A DNA stretch of 64,000 nt, taken from positions 1,612,001-1,676,000 of the forward strand of contig MU008162.1 in NCBI GenBank assembly GCA_010909165.1, in the 5' to 3' direction. This document shows positions 44,626 through 59,737 of the stretch, in pieces. How positions within the stretch are numbered: the stretch's first letter is position 1; each line of letters opens with the position of its first letter. Below the pieces are notes generated by a model, which saw nothing but the letters and a program-made list of their open reading frames with translations, was not told the DNA's origin and searched no databases. Source of the stretch: Anthoceros angustus (taxonomy: Eukaryota > Streptophyta > Anthocerotopsida > Anthocerotales > Anthocerotaceae). A program made the position numbers and the translations under genes.

Positions 44626-47600
44626 ATGGAGACTACGCCAAGTGGAGAAGTTTGATGGCGTGAACTTCACATTATGGAAGTTGAAGCTAAAATCTCTTCT
44701 CATTGACAGAGGATTGTGGAAGTTTGTGGAAAATGGACTTCCGGATGGCGCTGAAAAGGATATAGACAAGGATGCGAAAGCCTTGGCTAATATTATCTGA
44801 ATGTGTCGATGACATTCTCTCACAATTGAGCGAGTGTGTCTCTTCGCAGGATGCATGGAAAATTCTTTGCACAACGATGAGAAGAAGAGCATTGTGAGCG
44901 AAATGCTGGAAAGTCAATTCTCCAACTTCAAGATGGTTGAGGCGACACTTCAACAACATGTCAACAAGTTGAAAAGCTTGGTTGATCAAATGAGGGAGGC
45001 GAGATCAAACCTTGAGGGTAAGGTGATCACCGTGTCGAGTAGTTTGCCACCATCATGTAGGCAATTTTTATTGTCTTATAGGGCATCCATAGCGATGCGT
45101 CCAAGTGATAATCAACCAACCTTTGATGAGGTGGTTAGATTACTCCTACAAGAGGAGCTTGATGGTTCTTTCCAGACACAAGGCAACGAAGGCTTGGCAC
45201 TCTTCTTCAAGAAAGGCACATCACGGCGGAGGACCTCGCAAGCCAAGTCTCTAGAAGGGACAAAGGATACAAATGCAAAGAGAAAGGTGAAAGGCTTTTG
45301 TTATTATTGCAGGAAGCCCAATCACCACGCAAAGGATCAGAATAAGATTGGCGGACTTGAAGAAGGGAAATCATCCCAAGCTAATCAAGTCGTGAGAAGG
45401 ACCAAGAACACATCTTCGCGTGCTTCACCGAAAGAGATCAAGCGACTTCATCAAAGAAGGATGAGAGTTTGTACCTTGACTCGGTGCATCCCAAAGATTT
45501 CGATTATAACCTTCCTTGGTTCTCAAGCTACGAGGTATTGCGGAGGGGCATACGGTGGCGCTTGGTGACAATAGGTCACATGACATCAAGGGAAGAGGAG
45601 TGTTACGAGTCCATCTTCCGGAGGATACGTATTAAGGACGTGCATCATGTGCCTCATCTTGCGAGGAATCTTCTTTACGCAAAAATTGCCGATCACAGTC
45701 ATGAGGTTGTGTTCAATTCCAAAGGATTTCGGATCCAATCCGAGCAGCCTGAGTTATCGAATGCTAAAGTGATTGCTAGAGGCGTCCGAGTAGGAAATTT
45801 GTACAAGTTGTGTGCTTCTGTGGGAAGGCAAGCTTGCACCTTTATGGACAGTTCGCAAAATAGCATTGGATCTATTGATTTATGGCATCAACGTCTAGGG
45901 CACATTGGTGTGGACAATATCAGTTGATGAAGAACCAACATATGGTTCTGAGCTTGGATTTGAAAGAAGTGGGTGAGCCGCAATTATGCCAAGGGTGCAT
46001 AATGGGAAAGCTACACGAACTAAGTTCCCAAAGATTGCGACGAGCAAAGATGGCGCTAGAGTTGGTACACACGGATGTGTGTGGTCCAATGAAAATCCCA
46101 CTCATGGCGGAGCCCGCTACATTCGGTGTTTGTGGATGATTTCACTAGGAAGACTGGACATATCTTATGAAGGAGAAATCCTGTATTTACACTCTTCAAG
46201 GAATGGAAAGCCATGGTGGAGAACGCAAGTGGACAACGTCTGAAGACTTTGCGTAGTGACAACGGAGGTGAATATATCTCCACTAACTTCCAACGCTTTT
46301 GCAAGGAGCATGGAATTGGAAGGCAACTAACCATCCCTCACACACCGGAGCAAAATGGAGTGGCGGAGCGCAAACTTAGAGTCCGTGGAGGCGCTAAATG
46401 CATGTTACATCATAGTGGCTTGGAAGTACGTTTTGGGGTGAGGCATTTACACAACCTATGTTTTGAATCGAGTTCCAACCAAAGCTATTGTTGGAATGAC
46501 CCGAGGAAGCGTGGTCAGCGTCAAGCCCGACATAAGCCATTTGAGGATCTTTGGTTCGATGGTTTATGCTCACGTTCAAGCAAACCCGAACAAAATGGGA
46601 TCCAAAAGGCGTGAAGTGCCTTATGCTTGGATACTCTCGAGATTAAGGGCTCTGGGTTGTATGATCTTCAAGGAAGAAGATCATTTTAGCGGGGCGTTGT
46701 ATTTAATGAGGTTGTGGAACCCATCAAAGGAGTGGGAGCTCCAACCCCGGTTATCATGAAGGATCCGGCGTATGTTGACGACCCTAATGAGGATTCTGAC
46801 TATGATGACACTCTTGAGCAACCTGCTCCTGAGCCCAACGAACCTTCTCAACAATGCGACATAGAGGGGGGAGAAAGGGAAATTCCCAATGTCGCGATTG
46901 GAGAAGTAGATGAAGATCAAAGCATTGTCGTAATTGACGAAGAAGAGGAAGCTCGAAGTATTCGAGAGAGACAACCAATCTTGAGAAGATCAACGAGACA
47001 ATGGAAACCTTCACAGAAGATCTTGGAATCCATGAATGCATGTGTGTATGAGGAGGCATGGTTGGCAGATGCCGGCGAACCACAAAGCCTAAAGGAAGCA
47101 TTGGAAGGACCAAAGGCAAAGGAGTGGAAAGAAGCCGTGACGTGAGTATAACTCTCTTCTCAAGAACAAAACTTGGGCAATCACTCCTCTACCTCACGGA
47201 AGGAAGAGCATAGGATCAAAGTGGACATTCAAGATTAAGCGCAAGGTCGATGGAAGCATAGAGCGCTACAAGGCAAGGGGTGGGGAAAGGATATACACAA
47301 GTCCCGGTGTGGATTATCGATACCTTCTCCCCGCCGCTAAGATAGCATCTATCCGAGCTCTCCTAGCTATCGCCCGCCGACATGGAGATACATCATATGG
47401 ATGTTACATTGCGTTCTGAATGGAGATCCGGATGAAGAGATCTACATGGACCAGCGAGGATACGAAATACCGTGACGCGAGGGAGAGGTATGTAGGCTGC
47501 TAAAGGCTCTGTATGGTCTTAAGCAATCGCCTTGCTTGGTATCGTAAGGTTGATGTGTTTTTCCAGTCTAGAGGTTTCAAGAAAACCAATCGATTGGAAT

Positions 47601-48581
47601 ATCTATGTGAAGAGAGTGGGAGAATCCATAATTATCATTGCTTTATGTGGACGATTTGATTATTGCTAGCAATGACATGGAACTCTTAGACTCGAAAGCA
47701 AAGCCTTAATGCAAGCTTTGACATGAGAGATTTGGGTGAGCTCCACTATTCCCTAGGAATAAAGGTGGAAAGGAATAGGGCTAACAAAGCATCTCTTTGA
47801 GCCAACAAACATATGTGGAGACCATATTGGGCGTTTCGGCATGCAAGATTGCAAACCCATGAAGACGCCAATGATCTTCAATGAGAAGCTATCGCAGGAG
47901 ATGAGCCCTACAACCGAAAAGGAGAAAGAGAAGATAGATAAGACTCTCTATCAACGCGTTGGCTGTCTTACATATTTGGCAACAGGACAAGGCCCGACAT
48001 TGAGAGGCGGGAGTTGTGAGTCGATTCTTGGCCAACCACGGACAACATTATCAAGCGATCAAGAGGATATTCGGATACTTGCGGCACAAAACATTGGAAG
48101 TTGAAATACCAAAAGGATCGACATGAAGACGCCTGTGGTTGGATTTTGTGATTGATTAAATGGAGATGTCGATGGCCGCAAGTCTACCAGGATATGTATT
48201 TATGCTATTTGGGGAGCCATTTCATGGAGTAGTAGGCGTCGACCATTGTGGCTTTGTCCTCTGAGCGGAGTACATGGCAATATCTGCGCAACAATGGAAG
48301 CAATATGGCTACGACGATTGCTCAAGAAATGGGATTTAAGCGAAGGGTGCAACAACCATCTTCAACGACAATCAAGGTTGCATTTACTTAGCAAAGAATG
48401 CTACTTTTCACGTGAGGACGAAACACATTGAAGTAAAGCATCACTTCATCGAGAGAAAGTTCAATCCAAGGAGATAGAGCTAGCGTATTGTCCCACGGAC
48501 ATGCCCGCAGATGTTTTGACCAAAGGGTTGACTTTAGAGAAGCACGTTAAGTTTAGCAAGATGTTAGGCTTAAAAGAGTAG
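44626..48581 (+). pseudogene. Copia-C gag-pol, interrupted
   Basis: Gag begins at ATG 44626 and shows KLKLKSLLIDRGLWKFVE, QHVNKLKSLVDQMREARSNL and a damaged zinc knuckle CYYCRKPNHHAKD (about 45300). Protease region follows (about 45470), then integrase (45880-46400: HQRLGHIGVDNIS, LRSDNGGEYISTNF, HTPEQNGVAERK). An acidic linker with PIKGVGAPTPVIMKDPAYVD (46714-47130), reverse transcriptase (47150-47760) and RNase H ending KHVKFSKMLGLKE-stop at 48581 complete the order PR-IN-RT-RH. Frequent small indels break the frame. Confidence 0.9.
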
Positions 48582-48599
48582 CGATGTGTTGAGTGGGAG

Positions 48600-48794
48600 T
48601 GTTAGAAATCTATAGGATTGGTGCAACACATCACATATTAGAGTTATGAGTATAAGTCCTAGAAGTATATAGGATTATCCCAGAGCGAGATAGGGTTTCA
48701 TACTATCGAGAGTATGTCAAGGCCAAAGGCTATATATGTATGCATAGCACACCATTTCTAATGTATTGAACCTAGGAATTACTGTTTTCTAACA
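48600..48794 (+). repeat. Copia-C 3' LTR
   Basis: 195 bp, TGTTAGAAATC to TTTTCTAACA; the same length as the Copia-A LTR at 26487-26681 and almost identical to its complement. Confidence 0.95.
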
Positions 48795-48799
48795 AGAGA

Positions 48800-49133
48800 T
48801 GCGTTCACAAGTCTGAATTCTGTAGACATAATAAGCGACTTCAGCCCCGGGACTCAGGAGGCACATTACAATCATGGAGTAGTACACCGATCACATACAA
48901 GAAGGCTTAAGACAAAGGCTTTATTTAGTACTGGTCTGAAGCGGCACCTGGATTGCTTCTCCAGATTGTGCAAGCTGCAGCTCAAACATCGACACACGGG
49001 AGTTTTGATGGGAATCTCTCCGAAGAAGCTTGTGCATCGCAGCCTTCAGGGCAGACTATATCTATAAGTAATCCGACATTGCAGATGTGGCTGATTACAA
49101 CTGACGGGCCTCATTGCAAGCTGCGAATTCATC
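48800..49133. other. 3' flank of secreted-protein gene
   Basis: No coding sequence recognised. Probably contains the 3' untranslated region of the minus-strand gene at 49134. Confidence 0.5.
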
Positions 49134-49529
49134 TCAGGCGCGGCGGATCTTGAGAGTGACGCCCAAAGCGGTGTAGCTGCCGCACACCTGATTGTCACCC
49201 GATGATCTGCAAGTGGTGGTGATATTGTTCAACGCGTCAGCTGCTGTGTGGCAGGGAACGCAGACGTCTTTGAGGCCATCGATGTCTAGAGCCGCGGTGC
49301 CGGTAACGACCATGGTACACGACCCGCTGTTGGTTATCTGGCAGCACATCCTGTCGTCTGGGAGACTTAGTAAGTAAGCCACGCCTTTGAGGGCATCTTC
49401 TTTGGTGGGACACACCTTATCGGCGGTGCAGATGGGTGCGCAGTCAGCCGTCGCCCCCCTGGGCATCGCCCACATTGCCAGGCTGAGCAGCAGCATGAGA
49501 GCCGCCGCGGACTTAGCTGCCGTGGCCAT
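49134..49529 (-). CDS. Small secreted cysteine-rich protein (131 aa), unrecognised
   Basis: Single-exon frame from ATG 49529. Residues 1-28 form a signal peptide (MATAAKSAAALMLLLSLAMW, then A-x-A type end near TADC). The mature part of about 100 residues has ten cysteines (CAPIC, KVC, MCC, SC, VCVPC, TC, VC), consistent with a disulphide-rich apoplastic protein. It ends GVTLKIRRA. A TATA box (TATAAAAG on the minus strand, 49704-49697) lies about 170 bp before the ATG. The layout recalls small secreted plant and fungal proteins with GTA..D.C-type repeats, but I cannot assign a family or role. Confidence 0.75.
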   Translation of the reverse strand: MATAAKSAAALMLLLSLAMWAMPRGATADCAPICTADKVCPTKEDALKGVAYLLSLPDDRMCCQITNSGSCTMVVTGTAALDIDGLKDVCVPCHTAADALNNITTTCRSSGDNQVCGSYTALGVTLKIRRA

Positions 49530-49696
49530 GGCTGAACCAGAAAATCTTGCAAGCTTGCCGGAAGGATTTGGACGTTGCTACTCGGCTTCGCCTGGTACGC
49601 GTCTCAGATGATCGATCGACGTTTCTTGCAGCTTTAGAGGCGGCTGGTGACCAGTCTCGCAGCTGCTGTGGTTGGAATTGAGGGGAGCCTGGCCTT

Positions 49697-49704
49697 CTTT
49701 TATA
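49697..49704 (-). promoter_or_regulatory. TATA box of secreted-protein gene
   Basis: TATAAAAG on the minus strand, at a plausible distance upstream of the ATG at 49529. Confidence 0.6.
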
Positions 49705-50037
49705 CCTGATGGCCTGATAGCCTTCTACTTCTGGCAAGGTTTGTGCTGCACCTTACACCGGGTGACCATTCGATGGCCCACATTGTAGATCACGACGGCC
49801 AAAGCCTGGACGACCAGGATGCATGGGGTTTCACTCCACCAGTCTTAGACAGCTATTATCTGGATTCATATTCCAACCTCGGGTAACGTACTAACTTGAG
49901 GCCTGTAAGAATCAAATGTGCGAATATTTACCCACATCAAAATTGAAGATGCGCAGCAGCCCGACCTCGGGTTGAACTGATCGATGATTTGCTGGAATGT
50001 ACAAGTCGATGGGAAAGCAGAGGAAGGAGTGGAATAA

Positions 50038-50316
50038 ATGGCTGACACCACAGGACGGATTCCACTGTGGCTAATAGGTGGTCAAGATTTTTCGAACGGC
50101 ATTCTGCTCAATTTGTGCTGCTACAGCAGGGAGATGCATCACAAATTCCACAAGTACAACCTATTCCGTCATAAGCAGCGGTTCAAAGGAGGTTTGTCAC
50201 TTCCCTCGTCACCCGCGACTTCACCCTGTTTGCTCGGTCACGTGAAGTCTTTCCGAGGGACCGCTTCAGGTCCAAAATTCCTTCTACAGTTCACAACAAT
50301 TGAGCCGCTTCAATAG
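50038..50316 (+). other. ORF beginning with the PsbJ N-terminus
   Basis: The frame starts MADTTGRIPLWLIG, which matches the first 14 residues of the photosystem II subunit PsbJ (plastid-encoded) apart from a Leu/Ile exchange. It then continues with unrelated sequence (GQDFSNGILLNLCC). It is repeated at 52339 in unit 2, where a one-base change alters the frame. Probably a very short plastid-derived insert rather than a gene; chance is unlikely but possible. Confidence 0.45.
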
Positions 50317-50719
50317 CCTTCACAAGATCGATAAGCAATGGTGTTCCAGCCTTCACACCGGAGAGTCGCTCCTGCACAGAAGACCAAGCTACTGTACGGA
50401 CACATAATGGGGCTGTTGGCTCCAGCGCCAGGAAGGGGTCTGATGGCTTGAACAGTGGGCTCAAGGATACAAGCTCTTGGCTTGTTCCTGAAGAGATTGC
50501 CCTGTACTTCTGAATACAATATCTATACAAGTGCACAGGGCATCGAGGGCCAGCTCCAGGGCCAGAACCCGAGCCCGGGCATCCAAGCCCGGCCCTCGGC
50601 CCTGGCCAAGGCCCAAGATCCCCAAAGGTGACCACAACCTCGCTCCCCAGCTGCTCCACGAATTCCCCGGCTCTGCAGCAGTCGCTGCTCATGGCGGCCC
50701 TGGCAGGCGATCCTGGCAA
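50291..50719 (-). CDS. Unrecognised ORF, divergent from ubiquitin-L40
   Basis: Minus-strand frame with MSSDCCRAGEFVEQLGSEVV near the start, a Pro/Gly-rich middle that may be intronic, and a well-formed C-terminal part (SQELVSLSPLFKPSDPFLAL, then GVKAGTPLLIDLVKAIEAAQ). A repeat copy lies at 52591-53053, the 5' half again at about 55460-55626, and a 65-bp piece of it at 22569. No family recognised. Coding status uncertain. Confidence 0.4.
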   Translation of the reverse strand: MPGSPARAAMSSDCCRAGEFVEQLGSEVVVTFGDLGPWPGPRAGLGCPGSGSGPGAGPRCPVHLYRYCIQKYRAISSGTSQELVSLSPLFKPSDPFLALEPTAPLCVRTVAWSSVQERLSGVKAGTPLLIDLVKAIEAAQLL

Positions 50720-51043
50720 ACCCTAATGTCACAAATCCTAAATGCGAGAGTGGCAAATCGGCACACCAGTTTTAGCTCTCGAATGGATTGGAGATGGAAG
50801 ACATGGGTGCACTCAGCCTGGAGTGTTCTAGATCTGCCATCCAAGCTTCTCGCAAGCTTCAGTCCCAAGCCTGAAGACATCAGGGGCATCTACGCTGCCT
50901 AGGGACGCAACTGTTTATTTGCTTCAAATATCCCTGTTATTTCCTCGTCTACCCTTGATTGCGTAGCTGACCGTCGGGTCTATCATATATATTTTATTCA
51001 CGTTACTTCCTGAACTGACCACTGGCTAGTTAGCCAACCACAG

Positions 51044-52108
<1,065 letters not shown>

Positions 52109-52590
52109 ATGAGTGACTCTCGCCAGCAGATACCCTGGGTTCGTTCCAGGCTTTGCTCAGGCTTTTTTGCCATGTACCATCGAATGCTATCGATGTTTAT
52201 TCTGTAGTACCATGGGAGTGTTTGCCCCACGGTGTTTCAATGCGAATCAGGAAAGGTGTTAGGAACCTCAGGTTGAACTGATCGATGATTTGCTGGAATG
52301 TACAAGTCGATGGGAAAGCAGAGGAAGGAGTGGAATAAATGGCTGACACCACAGGACGGATTCCACTGTGGCTAATAGGTGGTCAAGATTTTCGAACGGC
52401 ATTCTGCTCAATTTTGTGCTGCTACAGCAGGGAGATGCATCACAAATTCCACAAGTACAACCTATTCCGTCATAAGCAGCGGTTCAAAGGAGGTTTGTCA
52501 CTTCCTCGTCACCCGCGACTTCACCCTGTTTGCTCGGTCACGTGAAGTCTTTCCGAGGGACCGCTTCAGGTCCAAAATTCCTTCTACAGT

Positions 52591-53053
52591 TCACAACAAT
52601 TGAGCCGCTTCAATAGCCTTCACAAGATCGATAAGCAATGGTGTTCCAGCCTTCACACCGGAGAGTCGCTCCTGCACAGAAGACCAAGCTACTGTACGGA
52701 CACATAATGGGGCTGTTGGCTCCAGCGCCAGGAAGGGGTCTGATGGCTTGAACAGTGGGCTCAAGGATACAAGCTCTTGGCTTGTTCCTGAAGAGATTGC
52801 CCTGTACTTCTGAATACAATATCTATACAAGTGCACAGGGCATCGAGGGCCAGCTCAGGGCCAGAACCCGAGCCTGGCATCCAAGCCCGGCCTCGGCCCT
52901 GGCCAAGGCCCAAGATCCCCAAAGGTGACCACAACCTCGCTCCCCAGCTGCTCCACGAATTCCCCGGCTCTGCAGCAGTCGCTGCTCATGGCGGCCCTGG
53001 CAGGCGATCCTGGCAAACCCTAATGTCACAAATCCTAAATGCGAGAGTGGCAA
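52591..53053 (-). pseudogene. Second copy of the unrecognised divergent ORF
   Basis: Repeat of 50291-50719. Small deletions in the Gly/Pro-rich middle separate the N-terminal and C-terminal open parts into different frames. Confidence 0.4.
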
Positions 53054-53370
53054 ATCAGCACACCAGTTTTAGCTCTCGAATGGATTGGAGATGGAAGACA
53101 TGGGTGCACTCAGCCTGGAGTGTTCTAGATCTGCCATCCAAGCTTCTCGCAAGCTTCAGTCCCAAGCCTGAAGACATCAGGGGCATCTACGCTGCCTAGG
53201 GACGCAACTGTTTATTTGCTTCAAATATCCCTGTTATTTCCTCGTCTACCCTTGATTGCGTAGCTGACCGTCGGGTCTATCATATATATTTTATTCACGT
53301 TACTTCCTGAACTGACCACTGGCTAGTTAGCCAACCACAGTTAGGGTTAGGGCTTTTCAGGTGGCTATAA

Positions 53371-54402
<1,032 letters not shown>

Positions 54403-54558
54403 ATGAGTGACTCTCGCCAGCAGATACCCTGGGTTCGTTCCAGGCTTTGCTCAGGCTTTTTTGCCATGTACCATCGAATGCTATCGATGTTTATTCTGTA
54501 GTACCATGGGAGTGTTTGCCCCACGGTGTTTCAATGCGAATCAGGAAAGGTGTTAGGA

Positions 54559-55460
54559 ACCTCAGGTTTTCCAACCTCTGGACCTGCATGTAACCTTTTC
54601 GTTGTTGCAATTTTTGGCTCACAACCTGGAAATGCCACCGGCTCCCAATAACTTGCTAGGTCGGACATCGCAGTCTTTGGCGGTGTTTCTCTGACAACCG
54701 AAGAGACGGTGTCCGCCAACAGCCATCTCCTGAAAGGTGAACGGGACCCGGGAGCCAAGCCAACAGGCAACCCCGCGTGCGGCGACTCGAATGAGGTCGC
54801 AGCCTACCGGTCGCCGCAGGCGTGAGTAGGTGGGCTTGGCCCGGCACGACCCCCGGGAGCACCTTCGCACAGGGTTAAGGGTGGGAATAGATAACAAATA
54901 TCCCTCTTCGTGTTCGCCTCCTGTTTTGGCACGCTCTGCCACTGTGATCTCTGCCGGGGGCTGGGTCCTCAGAGTTCCCGCCTCCCCACGATCCGCTCGA
55001 CGCCGCGCTGCGCAATTTTGTGAAGTTCTTTGCGTTTGCGTCGTCGCCAGCACAGGGTCGCGCATTGCGGCGTCTCGCAGGCGGAATTGGCGCACGCAGG
55101 AAGGGAGGATCTCACGCTCGCCTGCTGCGGCTGCCGGTTGCAGGAGGCCGGGCAGCTGGTTCCGGGGCCTGGGAAGAGACACTTTTTTTTTTTGCGGTGA
55201 TGGCGGGAGCATGCTTTGCAGCCGGGCATGCAGTGAGTGCGCGGCAGTGGTCCGGGCTGCATCGCCTGGTTTCCGTTTCGTCCGGGGACGGCAGCTGCAG
55301 TGTGGCTCAGGAGCCGTGTCGCTGCGCTGGCCGCAGTCGCAGAATGGGACGCTCGGGTCTGCTGTGGCTGTTGAAGGTTGGATTGCTGGAAGGACTGCGT
55401 TTTCTGTGATTTGATGTGGTTTAGGGATTGACAGGACTGGACCGGGACTAAATGTTGGAG
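54559..55460 (+). pseudogene. G6PDH 5' fragment A (leader and exon 1)
   Basis: Matches 59898-60800 of the full gene: leader, exon 1 with the transit-peptide code [18 protein letters not shown], and the start of intron 1. Truncated by the unit junction at 55460. Confidence 0.9.
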
Positions 55461-55943
55461 CGGCCTCGGCCCTGGCCAAGGCCCAAGATCCCCAAAGGTG
55501 ACCACAACCTCGCTCCCCAGCTGCTCCACGAATTCCCCGGCTCTGCAGCAGTCGCTGCTCATGGCGGCCCTGGCAGGCGATCCTGGCAAACCCTAATGTC
55601 ACAAATCCTAAATGCGAGAGTGGCAAATCAGCACACCAGTTTTAGCTCTCGAATGGATTGGAGATGGAAGACATGGGTGCACTCAGCCTGGAGTGTTCTA
55701 GATCTGCCATCCAAGCTTCTCGCAAGCTTCAGTCCCAAGCCTGAAGACATCAGGGGCATCTACGCTGCCTAGGGACGCAACTGTTTATTTGCTTCAAATA
55801 TCCCTGTTATTTCCTCGTCTACCCTTGATTGCGTAGCTGACCGTCGGGTCTATCATATATATTTTATTCACGTTACTTCCTGAACTGACCACTGGCTAGT
55901 TAGCCAACCACAGTTAGGGTTAGGGCTTTTCAGGTGGCTATAA

Positions 55944-56976
<1,033 letters not shown>

Positions 56977-57127
56977 ATGAGTGACTCTCGCCAGCAGATA
57001 CCCTGGGTTCGTTCCAGGCTTTGCTCAGGCTTTTTGCCATGTACCATCGAATGCTATCGATGTTTATTCTGTAGTACCATGGAGTGTTTGCCCCACGGTG
57101 TTTCAATGCGAATCAGGAAAGGTGTTA

Positions 57128-58982
57128 GGAACCTCAGGTTTTCCAACCTCTGGACCTGCATGTAACCTTTTCGTTGTTGCAATTTTTGGCTCACAACCTG
57201 GAAATGCCACCGGCTCCCAATAACTTGCTAGGTCGGACATCGCAGTCTTTGGCGGTGTTTCTCTGACAACCGAAGAGACGGTGTCCGCCAACAGCCATCT
57301 CCTGAAAGGTGAACGGGACCCGGGAGCCAAGCCAACAGGCAACCCGCGTGCGGCGACTCGAATGAGGTCGCAGCCTACCGGTCGCCGCAGGCGTGGTGAG
57401 TGGGCTTGGCCCGGCACGACCCCAGGAGCACCTTCGCACAGGGTTAAGGGTGGAATAGATAACAAATATCCCTCTTCGTGTTCGCCTCCTGTTTTGGCAC
57501 GCTCTGCCACTGTGATCTCTGCCGGGGGCTGGGTCCTCAGAGTTCCCGCCTCCCCACGATCCGCTCGACGCCGCGCTGCGCAATTTTGTGAAGTTCTTTG
57601 CGTTTGCGTCGTCGCCAGCACAGGGTCGCGCATTGCGGCGTCTCGCAGGCGGAATTGGCGCACGCAGGAAGGGAGGATCTCACGCTCGCCTGCTGCGGCT
57701 GCCGGTTGCAGGGAGGCCGGGCAGCTGGTTCCGGGGCCTGGGGAAGAGACACTTTTTTTTTTTGCGGTGATGGCGGGAGCATGCTTTGCAGCCGGGCATG
57801 CAGTGAGTGCGCGGCAGTGGTCCGGGCTGCATCGCCTGGTTTCCGTTTCGTCCGGGGACGGCAGCTGCAGTGTGGCTCAGGAGCCGTGTCGCTGCGCTGG
57901 CCGCAGTCGCAGAATGGGACGCTCGGGTCTGCTGTGGCTGTTGAAGGTTGGATTGCTGGAAGGACTGCGTTTTTCTGTGATTTGATGTGGTTTAGGGATT
58001 GACAGGGACTGGACCGGGACTAAATGTTGGAGAGTTGTTCTGGCAGTGAAGAGCTCGGCGGCCACCAAGGGCTCCGTTGCGATCAAGGAAGTGGTGCCCG
58101 CTCCCGTGCAGATTGAAGATGGACCTGCGCTGTATGGCTCCGACAAAAGCAGCGAGTCGACAGTCAGCATCACGGTTGTCGGGGCGTCTGGAGACCTGGC
58201 GAAGAAGAAGATCTTTCCAGCCCTATTTGCGCTGTACTACGAAGGTTGCTTGCCCAAGGTGTGTTGGCCAACTGCCGAGAGGGACGACTCTGCTTGTAGG
58301 TTCAAGGTCCTGTCGCGGGTTTTTCTCATCTTTTGACTATTTGGTGCAGCATTTTACGGTCTATGGATTCGCTAGGAGTAAGATGAGTGACGAAGAGTTG
58401 CGTAACATGATCAGCGGCACGCTTACTTGTAGAATCGATCAGAGGTGCATATTATGTCCAAAACTGTGACTTTGTTGCGGTCCCTGCTGGACGACTTCCT
58501 TGATGTTGCACAGCTAGTTGTTTGCTCTCTTTGGTAGAGGTCACGTAGGTGATATCTCTCTACTCCCAGTTGGGTGGACTTGTGGTTGTGAAGCTCACGA
58601 ACGCTGTGTAGGGAAAACTGCGGGGACAAGATGGAGCAGTTTCTCGCTCGCTGCTTTATCACTCTGGACAATATAGTTCTGAGGAAAGCTTCGCGGATCT
58701 CGACAAAAAGCTACAGGGACAAGAGGTAAGCAGGTCTTCTGCTTATGCTTACTCTACCTGGGTCCTCACCTCACACTGGTTGGATAATGGAATTCTTGCA
58801 TTTGGTGCTATCATGACAAGAGATACCAGACTGTCTAGTCGCTTGCGGATGTCTGTTTGGCTGGAAAGAGTTATTGGTAAGTGGTTGTGGATGGCTTTGT
58901 AGGAAGGCAGACTGGCCAACCGACTGTTTTATCTCTCTATTCCCCAAACATTTTATTGACGTGGCACGGGTGCAGTCGTTCT
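57128..58982 (+). pseudogene. G6PDH 5' fragment B (exons 1-5 part)
   Basis: Matches the full gene from leader to the middle of exon 5. Exon 2 lacks one CTG, giving YGSDK instead of YAGSDK, in frame; exon 4 lacks one T in CTGCTTTTATC, shifting frame; exon 5 has several one-base losses in homopolymers. Ends fused to ubiquitin exon 2. Confidence 0.9.
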
Positions 58983-59737
58983 GCCTCATCTTTGCTGGCA
59001 AGCAGTTGGAGGATGGCCGCACTCTCGCGGACTACAACATCCAGAAGGGTAGGGTTTCCGGCTCGTTTTTGCTAGAGAAGCGTCGGATGTTTTGGGTTAG
59101 GGTTTTAGGTCGGGTAACTAATTCCTGGCCTTTGTGCTCTAGAATCGACGTTGCACCTGGTGTTGCGGCTTCGTGGTGGCATTATTGAGCCCTCTGATGG
59201 CTCTCGCAAGGAAGTACAACCAGGAGAAAGTGATTTGCCGGAAGTAAGTATATGAACACGGCCTCCAGAATAGGGTTTGAGTGTCATTCTGTGGGAGTTC
59301 GTTTGTGACAGCCATGGGTCCACGAAGTTTGACTCCTAAGCTGTTCCAGTGTTTTGGAGATGAATATGAGACCCGAAATCAATCCGTCACCGTTATCCGT
59401 GTGTCAGTTTGAACTATTTTCTGCCTGACTATGCCGGGATGGGACATTACGAAAGCGAGGACCAGTACTCTTATCGTAGTGTCTAAATCTGCGTGTGTTT
59501 GTGTTCAGCTCCTGACTTGAGGTTCTGATGTGAAACACAGGTGCTACGCCCGTCTTCACCCGAGGGCCGTGAACTGCAGGAAGAAGAAGTGTGGTCACAG
59601 TAACCAGGTACGATACCCGGAGGGTCTGTCGCCCATGTCCGTCCTTTTCGTTTCCATATGCCTTCCACTGCCCTCAGAATATCTCATGCGTTTAATCTGT
59701 TCTTCCGCAGTTGCGTCCCAAGAAGAAGATCAAGTAG
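58983..59737 (+). pseudogene. Ubiquitin-L40 copy 4, truncated
   Basis: Starts inside exon 2 (CTCATCTTTGCTGGC) directly after G6PDH fragment B; exon 1 and promoter are absent. Exon 3 lacks two bases (GAGCCCTCTGATGG). Exons 4 and 5 are intact. Confidence 0.9.

Larger units (their letters stand above)
44239..48794 (+). mobile_element. Copia-C LTR retrotransposon, complete
   Basis: Same family as Copia-A, opposite orientation, 4.56 kb. LTRs 44239-44431 and 48600-48794 start TGTTAG and end CTAACA. Target duplication AGAGA at 44234-44238 and 48795-48799. Primer site TGGTATCGAGCA at 44432 lacks one base of the canonical TGGTATCAGAGC. The purine tract GAGTGGGAG precedes the 3' LTR. Confidence 0.95.

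Noticed and set aside
54619-55626. 335-codon minus-strand frame in array units 2-3, with similar frames near 57103-57782 and 59896-60594
   Set aside because: Antisense to the GC-rich G6PDH leader and transit-peptide exon and crosses a unit junction; open because of base composition.
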